Source: Sphingomonas pruni NBRC 15498 (GTDB taxonomy: Bacteria; Pseudomonadota; Alphaproteobacteria; Sphingomonadales; Sphingomonadaceae). From it: a stretch of 35,260 nucleotides of DNA. Below, in pieces: positions 16,595-22,966 of this stretch. Under the pieces are notes generated by a model, which made no database searches, was not told the origin of the DNA, and saw only the letters and a program-made list of their open reading frames with translations. Numbering within the stretch: the first letter of the stretch is position 1; each line of letters begins with the position of its first letter. The stretch lies in contig NZ_BCYZ01000049.1 of the NCBI RefSeq assembly GCF_001598455.1, positions 1 through 35,260 of the forward strand, in the 5' to 3' direction. The position numbers and the translations under genes are program-made.

Positions 16595-17209
16595 TCATGA
16601 TGCCGCACTCACCGTCACCGTCAGGGTGTCGGAATAGGAGCCACTGACCAGCGTGCCCGGGCCGCCATAAGCGGGGGCGCTGACGCGGAGATACGTGCCG
16701 GGCTGATTGACCGACGTCGAATTGAGCAGCAGGCCTTGCGACTGGCTGACCGGTCCGCGGAACGTGCAAGGCGCGCCGGAAGTCGCGGTCAGTGTCGAGA
16801 CCGCGCACGACCCCGTCGCCGTCGCGGTCGATCCGACCACGTTGAGCGCCACGGTATAGGGCGCGAGCGTGATATAGCCGTTCGGCACCGAGCCGGCGGT
16901 CAGCAGCCCGCCATTGGCCGAGACCACCGCGACCCGCGACGGCCCGGTGCAATCGAGCGCGAAGGTGAAATCGTGGTTGAGACCGACGACGTCGAAATCC
17001 GGCTGCGAATAAGTGCCCGAAGGCGCCGATCCGGTGGCAAAGCCGCAATGGCCGCCGACCGACGCGGTGACCATCACCGGCAGATCGCGATGGCCGCCAA
17101 CCACGCCGGGCTGCCCGTCGGCATAGACCGTTTGCGCGGCGGCGCCCTGCGGAAGCAGCGCGATGCCGATCGCCAACACGATCGTCGTCAATGAACCCCG
17201 GCAAGTCAC
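16595..17209 (-). CDS. SCPU-type pilus subunit (first in operon)
   Basis: This 204-aa secreted protein starts at GTG 17209, with GGGAGGGGG about 8 nt upstream. It has the signal peptide MTCRGSLTTIVLAIGIALLP, cleaved near GAAAQT. The mature part has GGHCGFATG, FALDCTGPSRVAVVSANGGL, a further Cys pair (GSCAVSTL, GAPCTFRG) and the terminal strand GSYSDTLTVTVSAAS. With four mature cysteines and an ANGGLL loop it differs from subunits 2-5 and is nearer to 6 and 7. The longer frame to 17326 is AT-rich leader and is rejected. As the promoter-proximal gene it is a candidate major subunit (inference). Confidence 0.82.
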   Translation of the reverse strand: MTCRGSLTTIVLAIGIALLPQGAAAQTVYADGQPGVVGGHRDLPVMVTASVGGHCGFATGSAPSGTYSQPDFDVVGLNHDFTFALDCTGPSRVAVVSANGGLLTAGSVPNGYITLAPYTVALNVVGSTATATGSCAVSTLTATSGAPCTFRGPVSQSQGLLLNSTSVNQPGTYLRVSAPAYGGPGTLVSGSYSDTLTVTVSAAS

Positions 17210-17363
17210 AGTTCGCTGCCCCCTCCCGGACAAATGAACGATGGCTCTTTGTTGACTGAGTAGGCAAAAACGCAAGAAGAATTTTTTACGCTTCATTAAC
17301 CAAATCAGGTAACTTGCCGAATACACGATATAGCAGCGGTTATCTTACCTATAACTATGGATA

Positions 17364-17376
17364 TAGTGATTCACTA
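17364..17376. promoter_or_regulatory. Palindrome TAGTGA-T-TCACTA, putative operator
   Basis: A perfect 6+1+6 palindrome lies about 155 bp upstream of the first pilus subunit start. Its GTGATTC core (17366-17372) recurs twice upstream of the divergent GT-C-like/flp genes, at 21973-21979 and 21993-21999. This suggests a common regulator; the protein is unknown. Confidence 0.45.
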
Positions 17377-17511
17377 ATACAGATTTTTTTGCTGTTTATT
17401 ATTGGGACAAAACTTTCGACTTAAAGTCCCACGAAAAATCTATTGTATAAATCATCAAAAATGTTTTTCGAATATAACTTTGGTTTCCGATGACTAGTCC
17501 AACTCGTACTT

Positions 17512-17525
17512 GAGAGGCGCCTCTC
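17512..17525. promoter_or_regulatory. Perfect 14-bp palindrome GAGAGGCGCCTCTC
   Basis: The two 7-bp arms abut with no spacer, which favours a dimer-binding DNA site over an RNA hairpin. It lies where the AT-rich leader gives way to GC-rich sequence, about 300 bp upstream of the pilus operon. Confidence 0.4.
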
Positions 17526-17643
17526 CCCTCTGGCGCCCGGATGATCCGAACGCCGATCGCTGCTTTGGAATATAGTTACCAGAACATGTATGATTATTAC
17601 TTTGTTAAGTTAGATTGTTAAGGGTTGGACGGAATCGACATGT

Positions 17644-17663
17644 CCGACTCGGACCGACTCGGA
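17644..17663. repeat. Two tandem copies of CCGACTCGGA
   Basis: Two exact 10-bp copies (17644-17653 and 17654-17663) lie head to tail, each itself nearly palindromic. They are about one helical turn apart, which suits cooperative protein binding, but a chance low-complexity repeat is possible. They lie in the gap between the pilus operon and the next plus-strand gene. Confidence 0.4.
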
Positions 17664-17766
17664 GACGGACCGCTCCGAATCGGCAGCGAGTCGCGGAACC
17701 AAAGTTCGAGAATCAATTCAGCGCCATGCCGGGAGCGACTGGCCAAAGGATATATGCAGATTGCAC

Positions 17767-17926
17767 TCCCCTCCCGCTCGCGGGAGGCGTTGGGGGAGGG
17801 CATGTCGCCAGCTCCGCCGTCGGAGGAACACGCCTTCCCCTAACCCCGCACCAGGTGAACGATGCCCCGCATCGTTCAGGCCATGCCGGGGGCATGGCCG
17901 ACCCGGCGCGCGCAAGCGGGAGGGGA
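17767..17926. repeat. 160-bp palindromic intergenic repeat element
   Basis: Perfect 12-bp terminal inverted repeats (TCCCCTCCCGCT at 17767-17778, AGCGGGAGGGGA at 17915-17926) flank two internal hairpins. One pairs GAACGATGC with GCATCGTTC (17857-17877, loop CCC). The other pairs GGCCATGCC with GGCATGGCC (17879-17899, loop GGG). There is no transposase inside. The form matches short dispersed intergenic palindromic elements of alphaproteobacteria. Copy number elsewhere cannot be seen from one window. Confidence 0.65.
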
Positions 17927-18038
17927 ACATCGCCCCGTCCCCGTACCATAACCGAACAGCGGACCACTCCCGCGCGGAACCTTTACGAGACGGCAACGAT
18001 TTCGGTTGATACTCTGGTCATCAGCCAAAGGGGATCGG

Positions 18039-18830
18039 ATGCGATCGTTGAGCGAATACCCGGCGGGCCGTGCGCTGACCGCGCGCAGCCTTGCGCTCGT
18101 CTGCAAGCTCGAAGTCGGGTTGCCCCGGCTGATGCTGATCTGGGTATTATTCGCCGGCTTTGCCTGCGGCCTCAGGGTCGCGTTCGCCGCGACGCCGATC
18201 CTGACGCCGGGCGACGAGCTCGGCAACGCCCTCCCCTATCTGTTGCTCGTCGTCGCGCCGATCGTCACCGTCCTGCTCGGCTTGTCCGCCTTTCCGGCGA
18301 CGGCGCTCCACGCCCAGCCGACACAGCGCCTGGCGCGGTTCGGCCGCTGGCGCCGGGTCGATGCGGTAACTGCGCGGTCGATGCCGTTGTACGGCGCGAC
18401 CGGGTTCATGGCCTCGCTGCTGGTCGGCATCCTGATCAACGTCCCCGTCCGCACCTTCGAGTTCCTGACCGGCATCCCGGCTTTGGGCGGCATGGCGCCC
18501 GACTGGTTCCGCACGCTCTATGCGATGATGCTGGCCGACCTGGTGCTGCTGTCGTGTCTCTACGCCCTCGCCTTTGTGCTCGCGCTGCGCCACGTCCCCC
18601 TCTTCCCGCGCTTCCTGGCCGCGGTCTGGGCGATCGATATCCTGATGCAGATCTGTATCGCGCGCGTGATGGGCAATGTCGCCAACCTGCCGCCATCGGT
18701 CAGCGCCTCGCTCGCCGACATGCTTGAGGGCAATCTCAAGAAGGTGCTGATCAGCGTCGCGATCTGGCTCCCCTATCTGCTGCTGTCGCGCCGGGTGAAC
18801 CTGACGTACCGGTGGCGGGTTCCCGCGTAG
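18039..18830 (+). CDS. DUF2569-like multi-pass membrane protein
   Basis: This 263-aa integral membrane protein has about five hydrophobic segments (near residues 30-52, 66-85, 128-146, 168-190 and 233-248). The C-terminal IWLPYLLLSRRVNLTYRWR resembles the end of DUF2569 proteins such as E. coli YdgK (WIPY...SKRVK), but this protein is longer. The start chosen is the ATG at 18039 with AAAGGGGA upstream; an earlier in-frame ATG at 18006 has no ribosome site. It stands alone on the plus strand after the repeat element. Function is unknown, and the family link is tentative. Confidence 0.7.
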   Translation: MRSLSEYPAGRALTARSLALVCKLEVGLPRLMLIWVLFAGFACGLRVAFAATPILTPGDELGNALPYLLLVVAPIVTVLLGLSAFPATALHAQPTQRLARFGRWRRVDAVTARSMPLYGATGFMASLLVGILINVPVRTFEFLTGIPALGGMAPDWFRTLYAMMLADLVLLSCLYALAFVLALRHVPLFPRFLAAVWAIDILMQICIARVMGNVANLPPSVSASLADMLEGNLKKVLISVAIWLPYLLLSRRVNLTYRWRVPA

Positions 18831-19072
18831 CTATAGTCGAGCGCCGGCCGCTTATCGCGATTCTTCGCCGATCCGTAAAATGGAAGCGCATGGGGCGGGT
18901 TCATTAGATTGAGATCGATCGATCCGATCGCTTACCGTCCAGCGACTTGCCGGACCACCTATTGAAAGATCGCGTTCGGTGTGTCGCCGATACTTACCGC
19001 AATCATAAGTGAGGCTCGCGTTTAAAGGCGATTCCCTGTACGTTTATTGAAATGCGGTCGGGGGCGATCATC

Positions 19073-20392
19073 ATGTCGGCAATTATGCGCTCGATTGCGG
19101 TCGCCGTGATCGCCTACTCCGTTCTGCTCGGTTTATCATGGTTTAGCCTTGGCAACGACCCGCGTCAGGCGAGGACAGCCGTTGCCACGGCTTACTCAAG
19201 CGGCGATCTCACGGAATACGATATTACGATGATGGACGCGCGGATCGGCGCGCATCAGTTCAACGATTGCCTAATTCTCGATCAAGCGATCTCGCGATCG
19301 GGAACGCGGGCGCAGATGACGGTGACCCCGCCAAACGACCTCGCCATCCGCACGACGGGTGTGTGTCGGGAGCTCAAGGATTCGGTACTGAATGGCAAGC
19401 ATGGCCAAATGAATTTCTACCAGAACTATATTCACGGCCATACGGTGCTCGCACGCCTGTTGCTCGGCGTTTTGCCGGTGAAAGCGATACGGATGCTATA
19501 CCAGCTTGTAATTTACGGCCTGCTCGTCGCCGGTTTGGTTTTCGCGATGCGAGAGGCGCTGAGCCGCGGCGCCACGGTCAATGTCCTTTTCTGGCTATGT
19601 CTCTTCGCGAGTTTCGCGCGATTTTACGGAGTCGAATATTTCGGCCAATCGCTCGGTCACGCCCCGGCCGACGCCGTCCTGCTTGGCTACGCGCTTTGGT
19701 TGCAAGCCGTCAGCTACAGCGAGCAGTCGCGCCCCGCTGAATTCGTGACCGCCGCCGCGGTGTTCGGCGCCTTGACCGCGATATTCGAATTCTGGACCGG
19801 CGGATTACCCTTGGGAATTGCGCTGACGATCGCCGGCGTAACGATGGCGGAGCGGCGGGATGATCGCTTGCGGTCGAGCGTAGTGCAGGCCTGCGTTTCG
19901 TTCGTCGCGGCGGCTGCGGCGATCGCCGCTATCAAGATCGTGCTGACTCAAATGCTGTTCGGCGATGGTGCGGTGACATCTGCAGGGTCGCAATTCTTCG
20001 CGCGCGTCGCCGGCTCCGCCCAGTTCAACGGATTTCCGCCGCCGACCGTCGACAACATTATCAGCCGAGTATCGCAGGGATTGGGCGGAATGGCCGGAGG
20101 CCAACCCGTTCTGGTCGTGATGATCCTGTCGTTGGCCATCGTCTTTGGCGCGGCGGGGTACACGCATCTTCGCCGCACCGAGTTGCGGAGCAGAGCAGCG
20201 CTGATCGCCGCATCCAACCTCGTGCTGGTTCTATGGGTCGCGGCGCTCAATCACCATTTTTACATCCATGCTTGGTTCATGACCCGCATCTTCGCCTGGA
20301 CGATCGCCACCGGGTTCGCGCTCTTCGCCATGGCGGTCGCGACGCGCCAGTCGCTGGCGCCTGCCAACGCCCTACCCGTCGCGGCGGAATAG
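19073..20392 (+). CDS. Polytopic membrane protein of unknown function (GT-C-like topology)
   Basis: This 439-aa protein has an N-terminal membrane segment (about 5-25), then a periplasmic stretch of about 90 residues with two cysteines (QFNDCLILDQ, TTGVCREL), then roughly eight or nine further membrane helices, and a C-terminal tail after ATRQSLAP. The layout (one helix, a sizeable extracytoplasmic loop, many helices, conserved polar HGHTVLARLL and NHHFYIHAWF) recalls GT-C membrane glycosyltransferases and flippase-like proteins, but no diagnostic catalytic motif is certain. Start ATG 19073 has GGGGGC 8 nt upstream; ATG 19052 is an alternative. Codon use is less GC-biased than in neighbours. 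It converges on the next gene with a 23-nt gap. Confidence 0.7.
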   Translation: MSAIMRSIAVAVIAYSVLLGLSWFSLGNDPRQARTAVATAYSSGDLTEYDITMMDARIGAHQFNDCLILDQAISRSGTRAQMTVTPPNDLAIRTTGVCRELKDSVLNGKHGQMNFYQNYIHGHTVLARLLLGVLPVKAIRMLYQLVIYGLLVAGLVFAMREALSRGATVNVLFWLCLFASFARFYGVEYFGQSLGHAPADAVLLGYALWLQAVSYSEQSRPAEFVTAAAVFGALTAIFEFWTGGLPLGIALTIAGVTMAERRDDRLRSSVVQACVSFVAAAAAIAAIKIVLTQMLFGDGAVTSAGSQFFARVAGSAQFNGFPPPTVDNIISRVSQGLGGMAGGQPVLVVMILSLAIVFGAAGYTHLRRTELRSRAALIAASNLVLVLWVAALNHHFYIHAWFMTRIFAWTIATGFALFAMAVATRQSLAPANALPVAAE

Positions 20393-20415
20393 GTGGCGAA
20401 AGTCGGCGTCGAACG

Positions 20416-21912
20416 TCATCGAATCTGAACGCCGTGCTCCTTTTGGAAGGACGCGGCCGGTGATGCGCGATCGTTGACCTGAATGACCGCCCATTTGTCG
20501 ACATAGATGCGCCGCCAGCCAGGCTCACGATCGAGTATCTTCACCAGCGCATTGTCGGGCGGCAGGATCGTCCAGGCGAATTTCCAGCGCGCTTCGGCAG
20601 CCTTCCAGCGCGCAACATCGCCATTGGCGATCTTGAAATAGTCGTTAGTGAACGCGTCGCCATACATGTCCGACCGCCCGTCGATAAACGGTGCGATGCC
20701 ATCGAACGCCAACAGGCCACCGAAGCTATATTCGTTGAATACCGGCTTCCCGTGCAATCCGGGCGGCAGGTTGCGCAATGCGGCGATCGGAACGCCAGAG
20801 CTGTCAGGCCGATCGAATGGCGTGATCAGGCGATAGGTCGCAGTCCCGAGGAACAACAGCAACCCGACCGCCAACAACGGCGCAAGCTCGCGCCGCTCCG
20901 CCAGTCGCCGCAGCAATGCCGGCCGCGGCCGCTCGGTATCTTCGGCCCAGGCGCGCCCCAACGGCTCGGCCAGCAGGATCGTCGCAAGCGTCACCAGCAC
21001 CATCTGGTTACGGGCGTGCTCGAACGTGATGTGCAGCGCCGCCAACAGGATCAGAAGCCGCATTATCGGAATGCGAACGGGACGCAGGAACAGGAAGAAC
21101 AGCCCGCTCAACAGCAGTATTTCCAGGCTCGACGCGGTGAGCCGGGCCGGTCGCCATTCGGCAATCAAGGACAGTATCGAGAGGTTGTTGACGTAGAAGG
21201 GATAGAGCAGGCCGTCGAACCCGGCCGGGGTAGCCAGCGCGGCGGCGAGCGAGACGATGCCGAACAGCCCCCATTGCCGCATGACGCGCAGCCGGTCGCC
21301 GGGCGCCGCTGTAACCAGCGCCTCCAATCCCAGGCCGCCGGCCAGTGCCAGGCCGAAAACGAAGCTGCCATGCGCATTGGCCCAGACCAACATAAGAATC
21401 GCAAGCGCGAGCGGGGGCGCGCGCTCGCGCTCGCGTGCGCGCAGGAGCACGATCAGCCACGCCGCCAGAATCGGCAGAGCGAGCAAATGCGGCCTCGCCA
21501 ACAGCGACTGGGCCAGCCCAATCGACAGATAGACCATCATCAGCGCCGCCGCGCCGAGACGCTGCCAGCGCCGCAAATGGAGCGAGATGATGCCATAGAG
21601 CGCCGCCGAGGCGGTGCCGAACAACAGGATCAGCCCGCTCCATCCGCCATATCGCCAGGCGCCGTACATCAGCAGTTCCGACAGCCATTCGTGCGCGACC
21701 CAGGGATGGCCGCGTGCGGTGAACGAGAAGGGGTCGGATAGGGGAACCGTGCCGTGCGCCACGATCCATCGTCCGGTCGCGATATGCCATCCGGTGTCGC
21801 CGTCGGCGAATGCCGAGGACAAGACCGTCACGAAGGCGAACGCGATAAAGCTGGTTAATAATAGAAAGGCAATATCGGGAAGGTCAGCATCGCTGGCTTT
21901 TCCCTTACTCAT
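20416..21912 (-). CDS. GT-C-like integral membrane protein
   Basis: This 498-aa protein has about ten membrane segments and a soluble C-terminal portion from about residue 385. After the first helix comes an acidic periplasmic loop, FADGDTGWHIATGRWIVAHG, then PLSDPFSFT and HEWLSELLMYG, the kind of Asp-containing first loop seen in GT-C transferases using polyprenyl-phosphate sugars. The C-terminal part has FNEYSFGGLLAFDG, FIDGRSDMYGD and WAVIQVND, a conserved arrangement in large uncharacterised bacterial membrane proteins. Start ATG 21912. It is divergent from the flp genes across a 515-nt region that has GTGATTC repeats. A role in modifying a surface or pilus component is only an inference from location. 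Confidence 0.75.
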   Translation of the reverse strand: MSKGKASDADLPDIAFLLLTSFIAFAFVTVLSSAFADGDTGWHIATGRWIVAHGTVPLSDPFSFTARGHPWVAHEWLSELLMYGAWRYGGWSGLILLFGTASAALYGIISLHLRRWQRLGAAALMMVYLSIGLAQSLLARPHLLALPILAAWLIVLLRARERERAPPLALAILMLVWANAHGSFVFGLALAGGLGLEALVTAAPGDRLRVMRQWGLFGIVSLAAALATPAGFDGLLYPFYVNNLSILSLIAEWRPARLTASSLEILLLSGLFFLFLRPVRIPIMRLLILLAALHITFEHARNQMVLVTLATILLAEPLGRAWAEDTERPRPALLRRLAERRELAPLLAVGLLLFLGTATYRLITPFDRPDSSGVPIAALRNLPPGLHGKPVFNEYSFGGLLAFDGIAPFIDGRSDMYGDAFTNDYFKIANGDVARWKAAEARWKFAWTILPPDNALVKILDREPGWRRIYVDKWAVIQVNDRASPAASFQKEHGVQIR

Positions 21913-21970
21913 TTTGGCAAGCTTAATTGCGGCATTCTAAAATCCCCCCGGATCCCGATCATTGCCTAAT

Positions 21971-22030
21971 AGGTGATTCGTTTTTTGCCAAAGTGATTCG
22001 CCGAATTGTAGGAATCGGACAGGCGATTCA
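21971..22030. repeat. Three iteron-like copies of A(G/A)G(T/C)GATTC(G/A)
   Basis: The copies are AGGTGATTCG (21971-21980), AAGTGATTCG (21991-22000) and AGGCGATTCA (22021-22030). Spacing is 20 and 30 bp, i.e. whole helical turns, so a regulator could bind all three on one face. They lie 60-120 bp upstream of the minus-strand GT-C-like gene. Confidence 0.5.
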
Positions 22031-22146
22031 TACCGTTGGATAAATGCGACATAGCGTTACGTACCGTCAGGCCCGGAATGGGTATGACGAAGGATATACA
22101 AACTATGCCTATCGTCCCGCGCGGCACATTTTTTCTGCATTTATTG

Positions 22147-22226
22147 ATGGTTAACCGACAGCATCCCTTCCCCAAGTCATTTCAGACAAGTGTTTGATAA
22201 CAAAAGATTAAAACTAAATTGGTTAA
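22147..22226. promoter_or_regulatory. CtrA-like TTAACC sites upstream of flp
   Basis: ATGGTTAA at 22147-22154 is the reverse complement of TTAACCAT, the CtrA half-site octamer of alphaproteobacteria. It overlaps a perfect GGTTAACC palindrome (22149-22156). A second core, TTGGTTAA (reverse TTAACCAA), lies at 22219-22226. CtrA controls pilin genes in Caulobacter, so control of flp here is plausible but not shown. Confidence 0.45.
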
Positions 22227-22392
22227 CATAAATTAAGACTAACTCGCTGAAAGAACTATGAAAATCGTCAGTTATTGACACGTTACCCGGTTGGGCCCCT
22301 TCATCAACTGGCATTCCGGGGACGACTGATCGGACCAGCTCTCGAACGAGTTTGGACACGCCCGATCCCAGACTGCCCACGGAATAGTTGGG

Positions 22393-22408
22393 GCCGGAGA
22401 AATCCGGC
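22393..22408 (+). promoter_or_regulatory. 5' hairpin upstream of first flp gene (GCCGGA-GAAA-TCCGGC)
   Basis: A perfect 6-bp stem is closed by a GAAA tetraloop of the GNRA class. It ends 19 nt before the start codon, just upstream of the GGGGAATTGGGGAAG ribosome-binding region. Nearly the same hairpin precedes the second flp gene, so it is probably an mRNA-stabilising or translation-control element. Confidence 0.55.
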
Positions 22409-22427
22409 GGGGAATTGGGGAAGTGAC

Positions 22428-22613
22428 ATGACGATGATCAAGAATCTTTTGTTGGACGACAGCGGCGCCTCTGCCGCCGAATATGCGCTGATCCTGGCGA
22501 TCGTCGGCACCGGCATCGCCGTTGCCGCTTACACGCTCGGCACCTCGATCAGCGGCGCCATGAACAAGGCGTCGAACTGCATCAACCGCACGCCGAGTTC
22601 CACGGCCTGCTGA
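22428..22613 (+). CDS. flp: Flp type IVb/Tad pilin, copy 1
   Basis: This 61-aa major-pilin-type protein has a short basic leader (MTMIKNLLLDDSG), the Flp processing motif G13^ASAAEY (cleavage after Gly, Glu at +5, Tyr at +6) and a hydrophobic helix ALILAIVGTGIAVAAYTLG. The tail has two cysteines, Cys51 (SNCIN) and the C-terminal Cys61 (STAC). It would be processed by the CpaA peptidase encoded at the end of the locus and polymerised by CpaF, TadB and TadC. The start at 22428 follows GGGGAAG; an earlier in-frame ATG at 22275 is in the AT-rich leader and is rejected. It is nearly identical to copy 2 through residue 53. Confidence 0.95.
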   Translation: MTMIKNLLLDDSGASAAEYALILAIVGTGIAVAAYTLGTSISGAMNKASNCINRTPSSTAC

Positions 22614-22629
22614 TGCACAACTGACGCGG

Positions 22630-22661
22630 GCGGGGTGCTTTCGGGAGGGGAAGCGCCCCGC
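22630..22661 (+). other. Strong hairpin between the two flp genes
   Basis: Arms GCGGGGTGCTT (22630-22640) and AAGCGCCCCGC (22651-22661) pair over 11 positions with one G-U pair and a 10-nt loop. No T-run follows, so it looks more like a 3'-end stabiliser or attenuator for the first flp message than a full terminator. Confidence 0.5.
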
Positions 22662-22668
22662 CGATCAA

Positions 22669-22685
22669 GCCGGATGAAATCCGGC
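22669..22685 (+). promoter_or_regulatory. 5' hairpin upstream of second flp gene (GCCGGA-TGAAA-TCCGGC)
   Basis: This has the same stem as before flp copy 1, with one extra T in the loop. It ends 18 nt before the second flp start, followed by the AGGAG site at 22691-22695. Conservation of stem and spacing in both copies is evidence of function. Confidence 0.55.
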
Positions 22686-22703
22686 ATATGAGGAGTTTTC
22701 GAC

Positions 22704-22892
22704 ATGACGATGATCAAGAATCTGCTGACCGACACGAGCGGCGCTTCGGCGGCCGAATACGCGCTGATCCTGGCGATCGTCGGCACCGGCATCGCCGTTG
22801 CTGCCTATACGCTCGGCACCTCGATCAGCGGCGCCATGAACAAGGCGTCGAACTGCATCAACAGCGGCGGCACTTCTACGCTCGTTTGCTGA
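22704..22892 (+). CDS. flp: Flp type IVb/Tad pilin, copy 2
   Basis: This 62-aa paralogue of the preceding gene has the same processing motif (G13^ASAAEY), the same hydrophobic helix and Cys51 with a terminal Cys62. It differs at residues 9 and 11 and in the tail (NSGGTSTLVC against NRTPSSTAC). Ribosome site AGGAG lies 8 nt upstream. Base identity between the two genes is very high across the helix and drops only near the ends, which points to a recent tandem duplication or gene conversion. One copy may be the major pilin and the other a minor or alternative pilin. Confidence 0.95.
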   Translation: MTMIKNLLTDTSGASAAEYALILAIVGTGIAVAAYTLGTSISGAMNKASNCINSGGTSTLVC

Positions 22893-22899
22893 TGATCTG

Positions 22900-22930
22900 A
22901 ACAGGGTCGCGGCCGGTCCGCGGCCCTGTT
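22900..22930 (+). terminator. Stem-loop after flp copy 2, likely terminator or attenuator
   Basis: A 13-position stem (AACAGGGTCGCGG with CCGCGGCCCTGTT, one G-U pair) encloses a 5-nt loop and is followed by TATCACTGTT. It lies in the 74-nt gap between the second flp and cpaB. It could separate high pilin expression from low machinery expression. Confidence 0.6.
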
Positions 22931-22966
22931 TATCACTGTTACGATTGACCGGCGGGGGGTCGGGAT

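Larger units (their letters stand above)
17210..17640. promoter_or_regulatory. AT-rich leader/promoter region upstream of the Csu-like pilus operon
   Basis: This stretch is conspicuously AT-rich compared with the GC-rich genes on both sides, especially 17230-17480. It carries no credible gene. It holds an odd-centred palindrome at 17364-17376, a perfect 14-bp palindrome at 17512-17525 and AT-rich runs suitable for promoters. The pilus operon's promoter almost certainly lies here, reading leftward, but I cannot place the -35 and -10 boxes with confidence. Confidence 0.6.
21913..22427. promoter_or_regulatory. 515-bp divergent control region between the GT-C-like gene and flp
   Basis: No credible gene lies here. 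The left half contains three GTGATTC-type repeats (21971-22030). The right half, 22140-22280, is strikingly AT-rich and carries two GGTTAAC cores. A TTGACA at 22275-22280 could be a -35 box but no good -10 follows at 17 bp. Immediately before flp is a GAAA-tetraloop hairpin (22393-22408). Promoters for both flanking genes should be inside. Confidence 0.6.

Noticed and set aside
16468..17326. Longer N-termini for the first and second pilus subunits
   Set aside because: The extensions read AT-rich leader or the GC-rich intergenic gap and contain no signal peptide; the GTG starts at 17209 and 16467 have ribosome sites and clean leaders.
17297..17621. CtrA sites upstream of the Csu-like operon (TTAACCAA at 17297, TTAA-N9-TTAA at 17605-17621)
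   Set aside because: Spacing (nine bases) and flanks do not match TTAA-N7-TTAA, and TTAA is expected by chance in this AT-rich stretch.
17625..17843. Small plus-strand frame across the decamer repeat and the palindromic element
   Set aside because: No ribosome site, no hydrophobic or family pattern, and half of it is inside a repeat element.
21966..22175. Small minus-strand frame of 69 aa in the flp control region
   Set aside because: No ribosome site and no recognisable pattern; it covers the regulatory repeats and is not in the codon bias of neighbours.
22275..22280. TTGACA as the -35 box of the flp promoter
   Set aside because: No acceptable -10 hexamer follows at 16-18 bp, so I list it only as a possibility within the control region.
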